NCBI GenBank assembly: GCA_947626795.1
Contig: CANQTH010000004.1
Coordinates: 1 to 64,000 of the forward strand
DNA from: an uncultured Lachnospiraceae bacterium
GTDB lineage: Bacteria; Bacillota; Clostridia; Lachnospirales; Lachnospiraceae
Direction of reading: 5' to 3'
DNA: 64,000 nt
Positions 19,254 through 27,780 of the stretch are shown in pieces; within the stretch, counting starts at the first letter, position 1; each line of letters starts with the position of its first letter. Both the position numbers and the translations under genes were made by a program. Below the pieces are notes generated by a model, which was not told the origin of the DNA, ran no database searches, and worked only from the letters and a program-made list of their open reading frames with translations.

Positions 19254-20083
19254 GGAAATTATTAAAATACGAATGGAACTCCGTCGGCAGGATCCTGCCT
19301 TATGTCAATCTGGCGATCCTTGTCATTACCGCCATCGGGTGCGTCGTTCTAAGCTCCGGTGCCTTAAACGGCGCCTTTGGGGCGTTCCTGACCCCGCTGC
19401 TCTTTCTCTTTTACATAGTCTCCCTGACCTCGTTCATGCTGCTTACGCTCCTTTACTTATACGTGCGTTTTTATCGGAACTTATATTCCAGGGAAGGATA
19501 CCTGATGCACACGCTCCCGGTCACGCCCCTGCAGCTTTTCCACTCCAAATTGATCGTGGGTTTCTTCTGGACGTTTCTCAACGACCTGCTGATCATCTTA
19601 TCCCCGGTCGGGCTGGTCGTCCTGGCCGACAAAGGCTCCGGCAACCCGTCTATCCTGCAGTTTTTCTCCGAGGATGGCCTGGGGCAGGGGAGCCCGTTCT
19701 CGTTCCGCACGGTCTTTGGCTATTCCCTGCCGGGATTTATCCTTCTCCTGCTCCTTTTGACGGCAGTCGGATGCTTTTCAGCCCTCCTGACGGGCTACGT
19801 GAGCATCCTGCTGGGGCAGCTCGTGGAAAAATACAAGGCAGCCGCGGCGGTCGGATTTTATTTCGTCTTCTATATGGCGAACCAGATCATCTCCTCGATC
19901 TCCATCCTGCTGCCGAACTTCCAGCTCCTGGCCGCCTCCAGCGAGCCGGACGCCGTCCAGAATTTTCTGCCGCGCTACCTGCACGGGATATTTTCCGCCT
20001 CGCTCATCACCCAGCTCGTGATCGGGATCATCCTGTACCTCGTCTGTGTCCTGCTCGCGCGGCGGCAGGTGAACCTGGATTAA
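19247..20083 (+). CDS. ABC transporter permease
   Basis: Polytopic hydrophobic protein overlapping ATPase gene. Confidence 0.88.
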   Translation: MLGKLLKYEWNSVGRILPYVNLAILVITAIGCVVLSSGALNGAFGAFLTPLLFLFYIVSLTSFMLLTLLYLYVRFYRNLYSREGYLMHTLPVTPLQLFHSKLIVGFFWTFLNDLLIILSPVGLVVLADKGSGNPSILQFFSEDGLGQGSPFSFRTVFGYSLPGFILLLLLLTAVGCFSALLTGYVSILLGQLVEKYKAAAAVGFYFVFYMANQIISSISILLPNFQLLAASSEPDAVQNFLPRYLHGIFSASLITQLVIGIILYLVCVLLARRQVNLD

Positions 20084-20096
20084 GCCGACAGGAAAA

Positions 20097-20226
20097 TGCG
20101 CTTTAAGGCTTGCCCGCAAGTCTTAAAGCGCACTTGGGCCTGCGTTCGCAGACATCTTCCGCTACGAATCCTGGCGTCCTCGCGGAGCGTTGGGCCAGAT
20201 GGAGGATCGGCTCCCATCTGGTCCAA
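20097..20226. terminator. Hairpin cluster between convergent genes (three stems)
   Basis: TGCGCTTTAAG/CTTAAAGCGCA (20097-20107/20122-20132), CTGCG/CGCAG, GGCCAGATGG/CCATCTGGTCC. Confidence 0.55.
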
Positions 20227-20249
20227 TGCGGGCGGGGCTTATCTTTCAC

Positions 20250-22607
20250 TCATTCCGCTTCCGTTTCCAGGCTCTGGAACGCCACCGTCACGGTAAAGAG
20301 ATCGGCATCCGTCCTGATGTCAAAGCTGCCGCCGCAGGCCTCCGTAAAGCTCTTCGCAATGGACAGCCCCAGCCCACTCCCGCCGTCTGTCCGGCTTGCG
20401 TCCCCGCGCACGAACCGCTCGGTAAAATCCGCCGATGCGTCCAATTCCATGCTGGACGTATTCTTCAGCGTGGCGACCGCCCCCGCCTCCTCCTCGCGGA
20501 GCGTCAGGTAAGCCCGCGAGCCGGGAAGGGAATACTGCAGGGCGTTCTGGATCAGGTTCTGGAACACGCGGTACAGCTTCTGACCGTCCGCCTGGATGTA
20601 AACCGGACGCTCCGGAACTGCGCTTTTGATCTCCAGCCCGCTTTCTTCAATCTGGCCGCCCATGTCCGCCAAAGTCTGGCGCAGCAGCTTCCCAAAATCC
20701 AATTTTTCCATTTTAAGCGGCAATTCCCCGGAGGATGCCTTGCTGATCTCAAACACATCCTGGACGATCGTATTCAGCCGCTCGGATTTCTCCCCTAAAA
20801 TGCGGATGTATTCCTCCACATGTCCGGGAAGCCCAGTCTCCTGCTTGAGCAGCTCCACGTAGCTGATCACTGAGGTCAGCGGCGTCTTGATGTCATGGGA
20901 CACGTTCGTCACCAGCGCCACTTTCATCCGCTCGCTGCGCACCTGCTCCTGCAGTGCCGTCTCCATGCCGCCCTGGATCTCGTTTAGATCCTCTGCGAGC
21001 TGCCGCAGGTCCGCGTCCTCGGGCAATTCCAGCGGCTTGGAAAAGACGCCGTCCCTTATCCCGCGGATCCGGTCCGAGAGCAGGGCGAAGTCCTCGGCCA
21101 GCCTGCGGTTTTGCTTCGCCCCGAAAACGGCAGCCGCCACATACAGGCAGGCCAGCAGCGCATAAGCCATGCCAGGCCGGGAGAGGCGCATCCCATGCCC
21201 TAGCACCCAAAGCAGCGGAGCCGCCGCCAGCACAAACCCCAGCGCCGCCAGGCGCGCATACCGCCTCACCAGCCTTTTTTGGACGGGATACAAAAGGCCC
21301 TTCGCCCGAATGCTGTCGAGGAACGGTTTTTTCTGCTTCCCCCTGTTATACCGGAAGTCCAGCGCGGCCAGCCAGGCCAGCCAGAGGCTCCCGGCAAAAA
21401 GCAATGCGTCCGACGCGCCCCTGTAAGGCTCCCAATCCAGGGCGCCCCTGGAAAACGCGGCCTGCCCCGCTAAGCCAAAAACCTGCGTAAGATATCCCGC
21501 CGCGCCGCGACAGAACATCCAGGGGAACAGCGCCAGAAATGCCGCCGCCTTCGCTTCCAGCCATACGTTCCCCAACACCCGGGCGACCGCGCGGTTCGCC
21601 TGCCCTTTTCTCAGGCAGAAGGCATACGCCAGCAGGAGAACGGACGCCGCCAGCCAGACGCCATGCCTCCGGAACGCCTCTTTTTTAAGCTCTAAGTCCC
21701 GCTGCATCTCATACAGGGTCCCTCCGGTATAAGAAACGCCGGATTCCAGATAATTCCCCACAACGTAGAGGCTCGGCTTTTTCGCGGCCGCCAAAAATAC
21801 CACCGCATCCCGTCCCTCGTCCCCGATGGTGAAATTTTTATACCCCGGAACGCGCCAGCGGCTCCCCGGGCGGTAGACGCCGTCCCCGTAGACGTCCTCC
21901 TTTTTCCCGTCTTTCTCAATCTCCACCTTGCCGTCCCCGTTCCGGTTCAGCCACAGGAAAAAATTATAGCGGTCGTCCGAAAGCAGCTTAGAAAAGTCCT
22001 CCCCCTGCCACGAGAGCCTCCCCTTTCCCTCAAGCGCGTCAATGTTCGTATAGAGCAATATGCCCCTTTTCCCGGAATTCCGGCTCTCCTCCATTCGGAT
22101 GATCGCATAGCGCAGGTTCCGGTCCCCGGAAAGGCTGTCCATATGCCTCTTTAAGCGCTCCTCCCGCGAACGCGCAGACTCTTCCTCATCGTCAGTGACT
22201 GTCTCCTCGGCCTGCATGGCCGTTCCAGTCTCTTCCGCCTCGCCGCCCAATGCCTCCCCGGCTCTTCCGAGCCATGAAAAAATGCCTTCCTCTTCCCGGC
22301 TCGCCTCCGCGTCCGCCTCTTCGGTCACTACCGCGTCCGCCTCCCCGGTCACTACCGCGTCGCTGCGCGACCCTGCCCAGCCGTTCCCGCCGTCCCCGCC
22401 GACGGCGATCGAGGCCATTTCCTCCAACTGGCTGGAAATGTAAGAGCGGAACCGCTCCGTCTCCTGATAATCCTCCCCTTTGGCATTTACGCCCAGAAAA
22501 ACGCCTAAGCCGAGGAACGGGCAGACATTGCACAAAAACAATGTCATGCCGAAAAAAAATGCTGCGATCTCACGTACGGTTTTCCCGTTTTTCCATTTTG
22601 TACCCAA
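20250..22607 (-). CDS. Sensor histidine kinase
   Basis: VTNVSHDIKTPLTSVISYVELLK H-box; SGLGLSIAKSFTEACGG G-box; overlaps response regulator gene. Confidence 0.93.
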   Translation of the reverse strand: MGTKWKNGKTVREIAAFFFGMTLFLCNVCPFLGLGVFLGVNAKGEDYQETERFRSYISSQLEEMASIAVGGDGGNGWAGSRSDAVVTGEADAVVTEEADAEASREEEGIFSWLGRAGEALGGEAEETGTAMQAEETVTDDEEESARSREERLKRHMDSLSGDRNLRYAIIRMEESRNSGKRGILLYTNIDALEGKGRLSWQGEDFSKLLSDDRYNFFLWLNRNGDGKVEIEKDGKKEDVYGDGVYRPGSRWRVPGYKNFTIGDEGRDAVVFLAAAKKPSLYVVGNYLESGVSYTGGTLYEMQRDLELKKEAFRRHGVWLAASVLLLAYAFCLRKGQANRAVARVLGNVWLEAKAAAFLALFPWMFCRGAAGYLTQVFGLAGQAAFSRGALDWEPYRGASDALLFAGSLWLAWLAALDFRYNRGKQKKPFLDSIRAKGLLYPVQKRLVRRYARLAALGFVLAAAPLLWVLGHGMRLSRPGMAYALLACLYVAAAVFGAKQNRRLAEDFALLSDRIRGIRDGVFSKPLELPEDADLRQLAEDLNEIQGGMETALQEQVRSERMKVALVTNVSHDIKTPLTSVISYVELLKQETGLPGHVEEYIRILGEKSERLNTIVQDVFEISKASSGELPLKMEKLDFGKLLRQTLADMGGQIEESGLEIKSAVPERPVYIQADGQKLYRVFQNLIQNALQYSLPGSRAYLTLREEEAGAVATLKNTSSMELDASADFTERFVRGDASRTDGGSGLGLSIAKSFTEACGGSFDIRTDADLFTVTVAFQSLETEAE

Positions 22608-23280
22608 TGCCCCACACCACCTTTATATATTCTGGCTCTTTTGGATTGAGTTCCACCTTCTCCCGTATGTGGCGAATGTGTACCATCACGGTGTTCTCCG
22701 GGGAAAACGACGGCTCTTCCCATACCCTCCGGTAGATTTCCTCCGCCGGGAAGACGCGCCCCCGGTTGCGCATGAACAGTTCGACGATCTTCGTCTCGGT
22801 CGCCGTCAGCCGCACCGGGTCCCCGTCCGCATATAAGACGCGCTCCCCGGTTCGATAGCACAGGCGGCCGTTCCAGATCTCTTCTTCCTGCCGGGACGCA
22901 TGGATATCGCCTAAGAGCGTATACCTGCGGAGCTGGCTCTTAACGCGCGCCATCAGCTCCTGCGGGTTGAACGGCTTGGCGACATAATCGTCCGCGCCGA
23001 TGGAAAGCCCCAGGATCTTGTCGCTGTCTTCCGTCTTTGCGCTCAAGACAAGGATCGGCAGGTTCCGCTTCTCCCGTATCTTCATGATCGTCGAAAGCCC
23101 GTCCAGCTTCGGCATCATGACGTCCAGGATGACAAGCCGCACCGTCTCGTCCTCCAAAGCCTCCAGCGCCTCCGCGCCGTCGTATGCCTTCCGCGCGCGA
23201 TATCCTTCTTTTTCCAGCAGCAGGGCGATCGCCTGCACAATTTCCCGGTCGTCGTCCACGACCAATACGCATCCATCCAT
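22570..23280 (-). CDS. OmpR/PhoB-family response regulator
   Basis: VLVVDDDREIVQ, LVILDVMMPKLDG, C-terminal winged helix VRLTATETKIVELFMRNRGRVF. Confidence 0.94.
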   Translation of the reverse strand: MDGCVLVVDDDREIVQAIALLLEKEGYRARKAYDGAEALEALEDETVRLVILDVMMPKLDGLSTIMKIREKRNLPILVLSAKTEDSDKILGLSIGADDYVAKPFNPQELMARVKSQLRRYTLLGDIHASRQEEEIWNGRLCYRTGERVLYADGDPVRLTATETKIVELFMRNRGRVFPAEEIYRRVWEEPSFSPENTVMVHIRHIREKVELNPKEPEYIKVVWGIGYKMEKRENRT

Positions 23281-23370
23281 ATCGGTGTCTCCTCTATCCT
23301 TTCTGAAGCCTGGGTTTATCTTATAAAACATTCCTTATGAAATTTCTGACCTATTTCTTATAAATTCCTT

Positions 23371-23418
23371 AAAAAAGCAGGAGGGCGCCCCGCCGTTTCC
23401 AACGGCTTTTGGGGCGCC
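23371..23418 (-). terminator. Intrinsic terminator of hydCBA
   Basis: GGCGCCCC...GGGGCGCC with nested GCCGTT/AACGGC; T6 on minus strand. Confidence 0.8.
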
Positions 23419-23444
23419 ACTCTTTTCTTTCAAGGCTCTCTTTC

Positions 23445-25142
23445 TTATTTCTTGCAGTAATCCACATGGAGCAGCTCATGCTCGCGGTTCTTCAAAAGAT
23501 CCTGGTAGAGGGATTCCACCAGCGGGTTCTCCTCGCTGCGCTTGATCTGGAGCGCCTTATCGTTCTTGTAAAGCCCCTCGGCGCGCATCCGCTTCTCCGT
23601 AGAACGCGCGAACGGCTGTCCCGCGCCCGCAACGCATCCGCCCGGACACGCCATGACTTCCACGAAGTCAAAATGCTCCTCGCCGCTCTCGATCTTCTGG
23701 AGCAGACGGTCCGCGTTGCCAAGCCCGCTGACGACCGCGATCCGCACCTGCCTGTCCCCTACGGAGACCTCGCAGGTCTTCACGCCTTCCATCCCGCGCG
23801 CCCCGATGAACTCGATCTCCTTTAGTGCCTTCGGGCTTTTGTCCGCCACGACGCGGCGCACGGCGGCTTCCGTCACGCCTCCGGTCGCGCCGAAGATGAC
23901 GCCCGCGCCGGAATAGATCGAAAACGGCATATCATACGCTTCCGGCTCTAAGCGGTCGAAGCGGATGCCGATCTCCTTTAGCATCGTGATGACTTCCTCG
24001 GAGGTCAGCACGTAATCGATATACGGCATCCCGTCCCTCTTAAACTCCTCCCTGGACGCCTCGTATTTCTTCGCCGTGCATGGCATGATCGCGACGGATA
24101 CCGTCTCGCGGCCTTCCCGCCTGTCCATCTTCCGGTAATATTCCTTGATCACCGCGCCGAACATCTGCATCGGGGATTTCGACGTGGAGACATATTTCAG
24201 CAAATGCGGGTACTGCGTCTCTACGAACCGGATCCAGCCCGGGCAGCAGGACGTGAACAGCGGGTACTTGCGGTCTTTCTCCGCCAGAGAATCCAGCAAT
24301 TCCTCGGCTTCCTCCATGATCGTAAGGTCCGCCCCGATGGACGTGTCGAAGATCGCGTCGACCCCGAGCATCCGCAGGGACGCCACTAATTTCCCGATCG
24401 TGTTCTCTCCCGGCGCGTAGCCGTAAGCCTCGCCGATCGCCACGCGGACAGCCGGGGCGATCTGGACGACGACGCGCTTCTGCGGGTTGTGGATCGCCTC
24501 CCAGACGTCGTGCGTGTCGTTCTTGATCGTGATCGCTCCGGTCGGGCAGACTGCCGCGCACTGGCCGCAGTTGACGCAGTTCGTGTCCGCGATGTCCCTG
24601 CCGAACGCCGTGGAGATCTCCATGTCGGATCCCCTGTGCGCGAAATCGATCGCCCCGACGTGCTGGATCTCGCTGCAGACGCGCACGCAGTCGCCGCAGA
24701 GGATGCACTTGTTCGGGTTGCGCACAATGGCCTTGGACGAGGTGTCGATCGGCTTGATCGGCTTGGTGTTCTCAAAGCGCACGGACGGGATCTGGAAACG
24801 GTTCGCCAATTCCTGCAGCTTGCACTTCCCGTTTTTCTCACAGGTCGTGCAGTCGCGGCAATGCGCCGCCAACAGCAGCTCTAAGATCCGCTTCCTGTGG
24901 TAATAAAGCGACGGCGTGTTCGTCCGGATCTCCATCCCGTGCTTGGGCGGCGTGGAGCAGGAAGCGATGATCCCGCCCCATTTGTCCTCCACCACGCACA
25001 TCCGGCACGCGCCGTAAATGGACAAGTCTGAATAATAGCAAAATGTTGGTAAGATGATTCCTGCCTTCCGAATGACTGCAAGAATATTCTTCTCATCGGT
25101 GAACCCTACGCGCTCGCCGTCAATAATCATATATTTTTCCAT
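23445..25142 (-). CDS. hydA: [FeFe] hydrogenase catalytic subunit (HydABC type)
   Basis: H-cluster motifs TSCCPGWIRF, MPCTAKKYEA, MACPGGCVAGAGQP; N-terminal 2Fe-2S and 4Fe-4S binding segments. Confidence 0.95.
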   Translation of the reverse strand: MEKYMIIDGERVGFTDEKNILAVIRKAGIILPTFCYYSDLSIYGACRMCVVEDKWGGIIASCSTPPKHGMEIRTNTPSLYYHRKRILELLLAAHCRDCTTCEKNGKCKLQELANRFQIPSVRFENTKPIKPIDTSSKAIVRNPNKCILCGDCVRVCSEIQHVGAIDFAHRGSDMEISTAFGRDIADTNCVNCGQCAAVCPTGAITIKNDTHDVWEAIHNPQKRVVVQIAPAVRVAIGEAYGYAPGENTIGKLVASLRMLGVDAIFDTSIGADLTIMEEAEELLDSLAEKDRKYPLFTSCCPGWIRFVETQYPHLLKYVSTSKSPMQMFGAVIKEYYRKMDRREGRETVSVAIMPCTAKKYEASREEFKRDGMPYIDYVLTSEEVITMLKEIGIRFDRLEPEAYDMPFSIYSGAGVIFGATGGVTEAAVRRVVADKSPKALKEIEFIGARGMEGVKTCEVSVGDRQVRIAVVSGLGNADRLLQKIESGEEHFDFVEVMACPGGCVAGAGQPFARSTEKRMRAEGLYKNDKALQIKRSEENPLVESLYQDLLKNREHELLHVDYCKK

Positions 25143-25155
25143 GTCAGCCACCCTC

Positions 25156-27045
25156 CTAAACTTCTTTTACCGCGTGGAAATTGCAGCCATCCCTGCAAGC
25201 CCCGCACTTGATGCATTTCGTCGTATCGATCCGGAACGGTTTCTTGATCTCGCCGGAGATCGCGCCGACCGGACAGACTTTCGCGCATTTGCTGCAGCCC
25301 TTGCACAATTCCGGATCGATCTGGAAGGTGATCAGTTTCTTGCACTGGCCCGCCGGGCAGCGCTTGTCCACGACATGGGCGATGTACTCGTCGCGGAAAT
25401 ATTTCATCGTGCTTACGACCGGGGACGCCGCCGTCTTCCCAAGGCCGCAGAGAGCCGTCGCGGAGATCGTCGCCGCCAGCTCCTCCAGCATCGTGATATG
25501 CTCCATCGTGCCGCGTCCCTCGCAGATGTCGTTCAAAAGCTCCAGCATCCGCTTCGTGCCTTCCCGGCACGGGATGCACTTCCCGCAGGACTCGTTCTGC
25601 GTAAAGTTCATGAAGAACCGCGCCACTTCCACCATGCAGCTCTTGTCATTCATAACGACCAGGCCGCCGCTCCCGATCATCGCGCCCACTTTTTTCAGGG
25701 AGTCGAAATCCAGATGCAGGTCCAGGTGATCCTCCTCCGGGCTGATGCAAAGGCACCCGCCGGACGGCCCGCCGATCTGAACGGCCTTAAACTCGCCGCC
25801 TTTGACGCCGCCGCCGATATCGAAGATGACTTCCCGCAGCGTCGTCCCCATCGGAACCTCGATCAGGCCCGTGTTCATGACGTTCCCGGTCAGCGCAAAC
25901 GCTTTCGTCCCGTGGTTCTTGTCCGGGCCGATCGTCTTGTACCATTCCGCGCCCTTTAAGATGATCGGCGGCACGTTGCAGTACGTCTCCACGTTGTTCA
26001 AGACGGTCGGCTTCCCAAACAGCCCCTTCTCCACGGTACGCGGCGGCTTCACGCGCGGCATCCCGCGGTTCCCCTCGATCGACGCGGTCAGCGCGGAGCC
26101 TTCCCCGCAGACGAACGCGCCCGCGCCCTGGCTGATCTTTAAATCGAAATCGAAGCCGGAATCCAAGATGTTTTTCCCAAGAAGCCCTTTGTTCTCCGCC
26201 TTCGCGATCGCCGTCTGGAGGCGCTGCACCGCAAGCGGGTATTCCGCGCGCACGTAAATGTATCCGTAATGCGCGCCCGTCGCGATCCCGGCGATCAGCA
26301 TCCCCTCAATGACGCGGTGCGGGTCGCCTTCCATCATGCTCCGGTCCATGAACGCGCCCGGGTCGCCCTCGTCGCCGTTGCAGACCACGTACTTTACTTC
26401 CTCATCCTGCGCCAGCACCTGCGCCCACTTCCGCCCGGTCGGGAACCCGCCGCCGCCGCGCCCGCGCAGCGAAGCCTCGGAGATCTCGTCCACGATCTGC
26501 TGCGGCGTCATGTCGAACAGCGCTTTCGCCACCGCGCTGTAGCCGCCGATCGCTATGTACTCCTTGATGGACTCCGCGTTGATGCGCCCGCAGTCCTCTA
26601 ACGCCACGCGCATCTGCTGTTTGTAAAACGGGATGTCCTCCTGCTTCTCATACGGCTTCCCTTCCTGGTCGTGGTATACCAGCCGGTCGATGATCCTGTC
26701 GTTTACGATGCTCTCTTCTATGATCTCTTCGCAGTCCTCTACTTTTACCTTGATATATAAGATCCCTTCCGGCTCGATCCGCAACAGCGGCCCCATCTCG
26801 CAGAACCCATGGCAGCCGGATTTCTTCAGCCCGACGCTGTCGCCGTGCGGCTCTTTCTCCAGGACGAGCGAGCATTTGATCTCGCGCTCCATGAGGATCT
26901 CCTGCATCCTGTCGTAAATTTTCAAGGATCCGCCCGCCACGCAGCCTGTCCCCGCGCAGATCAAGATCTGCTTCTTCTGCGTCTTTAAGGACGCCGCGTA
27001 TTCCTGCCTCCTTGTTTCCAGCTCTTCTCTCGTATTAATTCTCAT
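25156..27045 (-). CDS. hydB: NuoF-like NAD(H)-binding flavoprotein subunit of bifurcating hydrogenase
   Basis: RGRGGGGFPTGRKWAQVLAQ; NGDEGDPGAFMDRSMMEGDPHRVIEGMLIA; C-terminal 2x[4Fe-4S] motifs. Confidence 0.95.
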   Translation of the reverse strand: MRINTREELETRRQEYAASLKTQKKQILICAGTGCVAGGSLKIYDRMQEILMEREIKCSLVLEKEPHGDSVGLKKSGCHGFCEMGPLLRIEPEGILYIKVKVEDCEEIIEESIVNDRIIDRLVYHDQEGKPYEKQEDIPFYKQQMRVALEDCGRINAESIKEYIAIGGYSAVAKALFDMTPQQIVDEISEASLRGRGGGGFPTGRKWAQVLAQDEEVKYVVCNGDEGDPGAFMDRSMMEGDPHRVIEGMLIAGIATGAHYGYIYVRAEYPLAVQRLQTAIAKAENKGLLGKNILDSGFDFDLKISQGAGAFVCGEGSALTASIEGNRGMPRVKPPRTVEKGLFGKPTVLNNVETYCNVPPIILKGAEWYKTIGPDKNHGTKAFALTGNVMNTGLIEVPMGTTLREVIFDIGGGVKGGEFKAVQIGGPSGGCLCISPEEDHLDLHLDFDSLKKVGAMIGSGGLVVMNDKSCMVEVARFFMNFTQNESCGKCIPCREGTKRMLELLNDICEGRGTMEHITMLEELAATISATALCGLGKTAASPVVSTMKYFRDEYIAHVVDKRCPAGQCKKLITFQIDPELCKGCSKCAKVCPVGAISGEIKKPFRIDTTKCIKCGACRDGCNFHAVKEV

Positions 27046-27538
27046 CTGCGGCCTCCTCCCCGGCTTTTGCCTCGCCCTTTAATTCCAGGATCAAATCCCT
27101 CGCCTTTTCCGGCGTCATCGCCGGATGCACGACGTCGTTGACGGTGCAGACCGGGGCAAGCCCGCACGCCCCTAAGCAGGACACGGTCTCCACCGTAAAC
27201 ATCATATCGTCCGTCGTCGGCTTTTCCGCCGTCACGCCAAGCTGCCCGCGGATCTCGTCGAGGATCTCGCTGGACTTGCGCACATGGCAGGCAGTCCCGT
27301 CGCAGATCTTGATCAGGTATTTCCCTTTCGGCTCCAAAGAGAAATTCTCATAAAAAGTCGCCACCCCATACACTTTCGCCTCACTTAAATGCAGCTTCCC
27401 CGCAATGTAGCAAAGCATCTCTTCCGGCAGATAGCGGTAAACCTTCTGGATGTCCTGCATGATCGCGATCACCGCCGTCTGGTCGTACCCGTGAGACTCT
27501 AAGATCTCGTCCAATACTTTTTGGTCTTTCGCTTCCAA
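27035..27538 (-). CDS. hydC: NuoE-like [2Fe-2S] subunit of bifurcating hydrogenase
   Basis: ICDGTACHVRKSSEILDEI, VSCLGACGLAPVCTVN thioredoxin-like ferredoxin motifs. Confidence 0.94.
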   Translation of the reverse strand: MEAKDQKVLDEILESHGYDQTAVIAIMQDIQKVYRYLPEEMLCYIAGKLHLSEAKVYGVATFYENFSLEPKGKYLIKICDGTACHVRKSSEILDEIRGQLGVTAEKPTTDDMMFTVETVSCLGACGLAPVCTVNDVVHPAMTPEKARDLILELKGEAKAGEEAADEN

Positions 27539-27579
27539 TCCTTTTCCTCCTTATTGTGCAGATGTTGCCCTAATATCCC

Positions 27580-27612
27580 GCAACAGTTCAGCCTCCGGAT
27601 TCCCTGTCACGA
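27580..27612 (+). repeat. Left-half copy of GTAACAGTTCAGCC repeat family in the hydC 5' leader
   Basis: GCAACAGTTCAGCCTCCGGATTCCCTGTCACG. Confidence 0.65.
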
Positions 27613-27622
27613 CATCTCTTTT

Positions 27623-27654
27623 ATATTACCACAATCTTTGTGTATTTTCCACAG
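27623..27654 (-). promoter_or_regulatory. Putative hydC promoter with palindromic operator-like spacer
   Basis: Minus-strand extended -10 TGGTAATAT; CACAA-TCT-TTGTG and TTGTG-N7-CACAG arrangements. Confidence 0.4.
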
Positions 27655-27780
27655 AAATCTTTTAAAAACAGCGGCAAATAGTAACCGATTGAAACTGCCG
27701 CTTTCCCCCTTGCCAAACGGGGCTTTTTCGTTATACAATACCAGTGACTGCAGGCAAGTCTTGAAATAAGGAGGGCAACC

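Noticed and set aside
19177-20106. 309-aa plus-strand ORF over the ABC permease
   Set aside because: Alternative frame of the permease gene; the 278-aa hydrophobic frame overlapping the ATPase is the credible one.
25054-25959. 301-aa plus-strand ORF over hydB
   Set aside because: Antisense to well-defined hydB; no domain recognisable.
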